From NCBI GenBank assembly GCA_026182355.1, contig JAPFBL010000607.1:85511-149510 (forward strand): 64,000 nt of DNA. Direction: 5' to 3'. Numbering within the stretch: the first letter of the stretch is position 1; every line of letters begins with the position of its first letter. A program made the position numbers and the translations under genes. The notes under the pieces were generated by a model. It was not told where the DNA came from. It saw nothing but the letters and a program-made list of their open reading frames with translations, and made no database searches. Of this stretch, positions 63,961 to 64,000 are shown in pieces. This stretch comes from Hermatobates lingyangjiaoensis. Its lineage: Eukaryota; Arthropoda; Insecta; Hemiptera; Hermatobatidae.

Positions 63961-64000
63961 ATTACTTAAAAACTGGAAATTTAAAAAACCCATTAATTTT

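Overview
This is a gene-poor, AT-rich, repeat-dominated stretch of a eukaryotic nuclear genome, most likely an arthropod and probably an insect. The reasons are a BEL/Pao LTR retrotransposon, Jockey-type and R1/I-type LINE fragments, a mariner remnant, a Helitron, tRNA-derived SINEs whose 3' tails are AACCT repeats (complement of the insect telomere pentamer TTAGG), and long (TA)n and (CA)n tracts. I see no convincing host gene, no rRNA or functional tRNA gene, and no prokaryotic feature. Every protein-like reading frame I recognise belongs to a mobile element, and all but one of these (the gag-protease frame of the BEL/Pao element) are broken.

The dominant and most interesting component is a set of more than a dozen families of foldback elements (two inverted arms of about 60-300 bp around a short spacer) whose outer ends sit at (TA)n tracts. 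Families are lettered A to W. Beside the inversion point, most arms carry a hammerhead-ribozyme-like core: CTGANGA, one extra base, stem II, GAA, a 4-6 nt self-complementary stem III (AGATCT, ATAT, AATT, ACGT, AGGCCT, ACGCGT or ACATGT by family), then a non-G base and a short stem I. This is the layout of small hammerheads with diminished stem III that cleave as dimers and are associated with Penelope-like elements (PLEs). The window supplies the link itself: two cores lie directly downstream of PLE GIY-YIG endonuclease remnants (39701-40300 minus; 56037-56449 plus), and in family K the core is followed at once by an ATG opening a PLE-like N-terminal peptide. Similar peptides (ending in a version of EGLLPxYTN) occur in families V, Q and K, more weakly in H and W, and run into the (TA)n tract. 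The foldbacks are therefore best read as inverted pairs of PLE terminal (pLTR) pieces.

Layout. 1-1290: foldbacks L, C, M, E. 1345-3029: Tigger-like end and a mariner remnant. 3869-4668: ~100-bp satellite. 5420-6742: foldbacks B, G, H. 7826-10790: arms A, E, R, D, V, C, L. 11440-14268: T-family element split by a Helitron (11822-12933). 14900-18212: SINEs and a LINE 3' end. 19516-20400: J-family foldback and tandem cores. 20835-21571: Jockey LINE 3' end. 22366-25300: B, C, D and A foldbacks plus SINEs. 25609-26570: PLE endonuclease piece and an R1-like LINE end between (AC)n tracts. 27885-30641: foldback A, SINEs, two hAT elements. 31005-34310: element T nested in foldback E, then W, B, A. 35096-37190: element X, inverted repeats P and O. 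38765-42785: E, N, PLE endonuclease plus B-type core, P, U, B, A. 43860-46645: hAT element and element X with nested T. 46793-49240: foldbacks A, K, C, F, I. 49310-51781: T copies and a SINE. 51782-52510: dimeric 63-bp minisatellite. 53599-54560: GC-richer 172-bp monomers. 54585-56686: foldbacks E, H, F, Q, K, D. 56687-60923: an internally deleted BEL/Pao element inserted in foldback D. 60976-63960: A, C, T, SINE-A chimera, F.

Coordinates come from reading the sequence by eye. TSDs, TIRs and motif cores were counted base by base; outer limits of decayed repeats are approximate.
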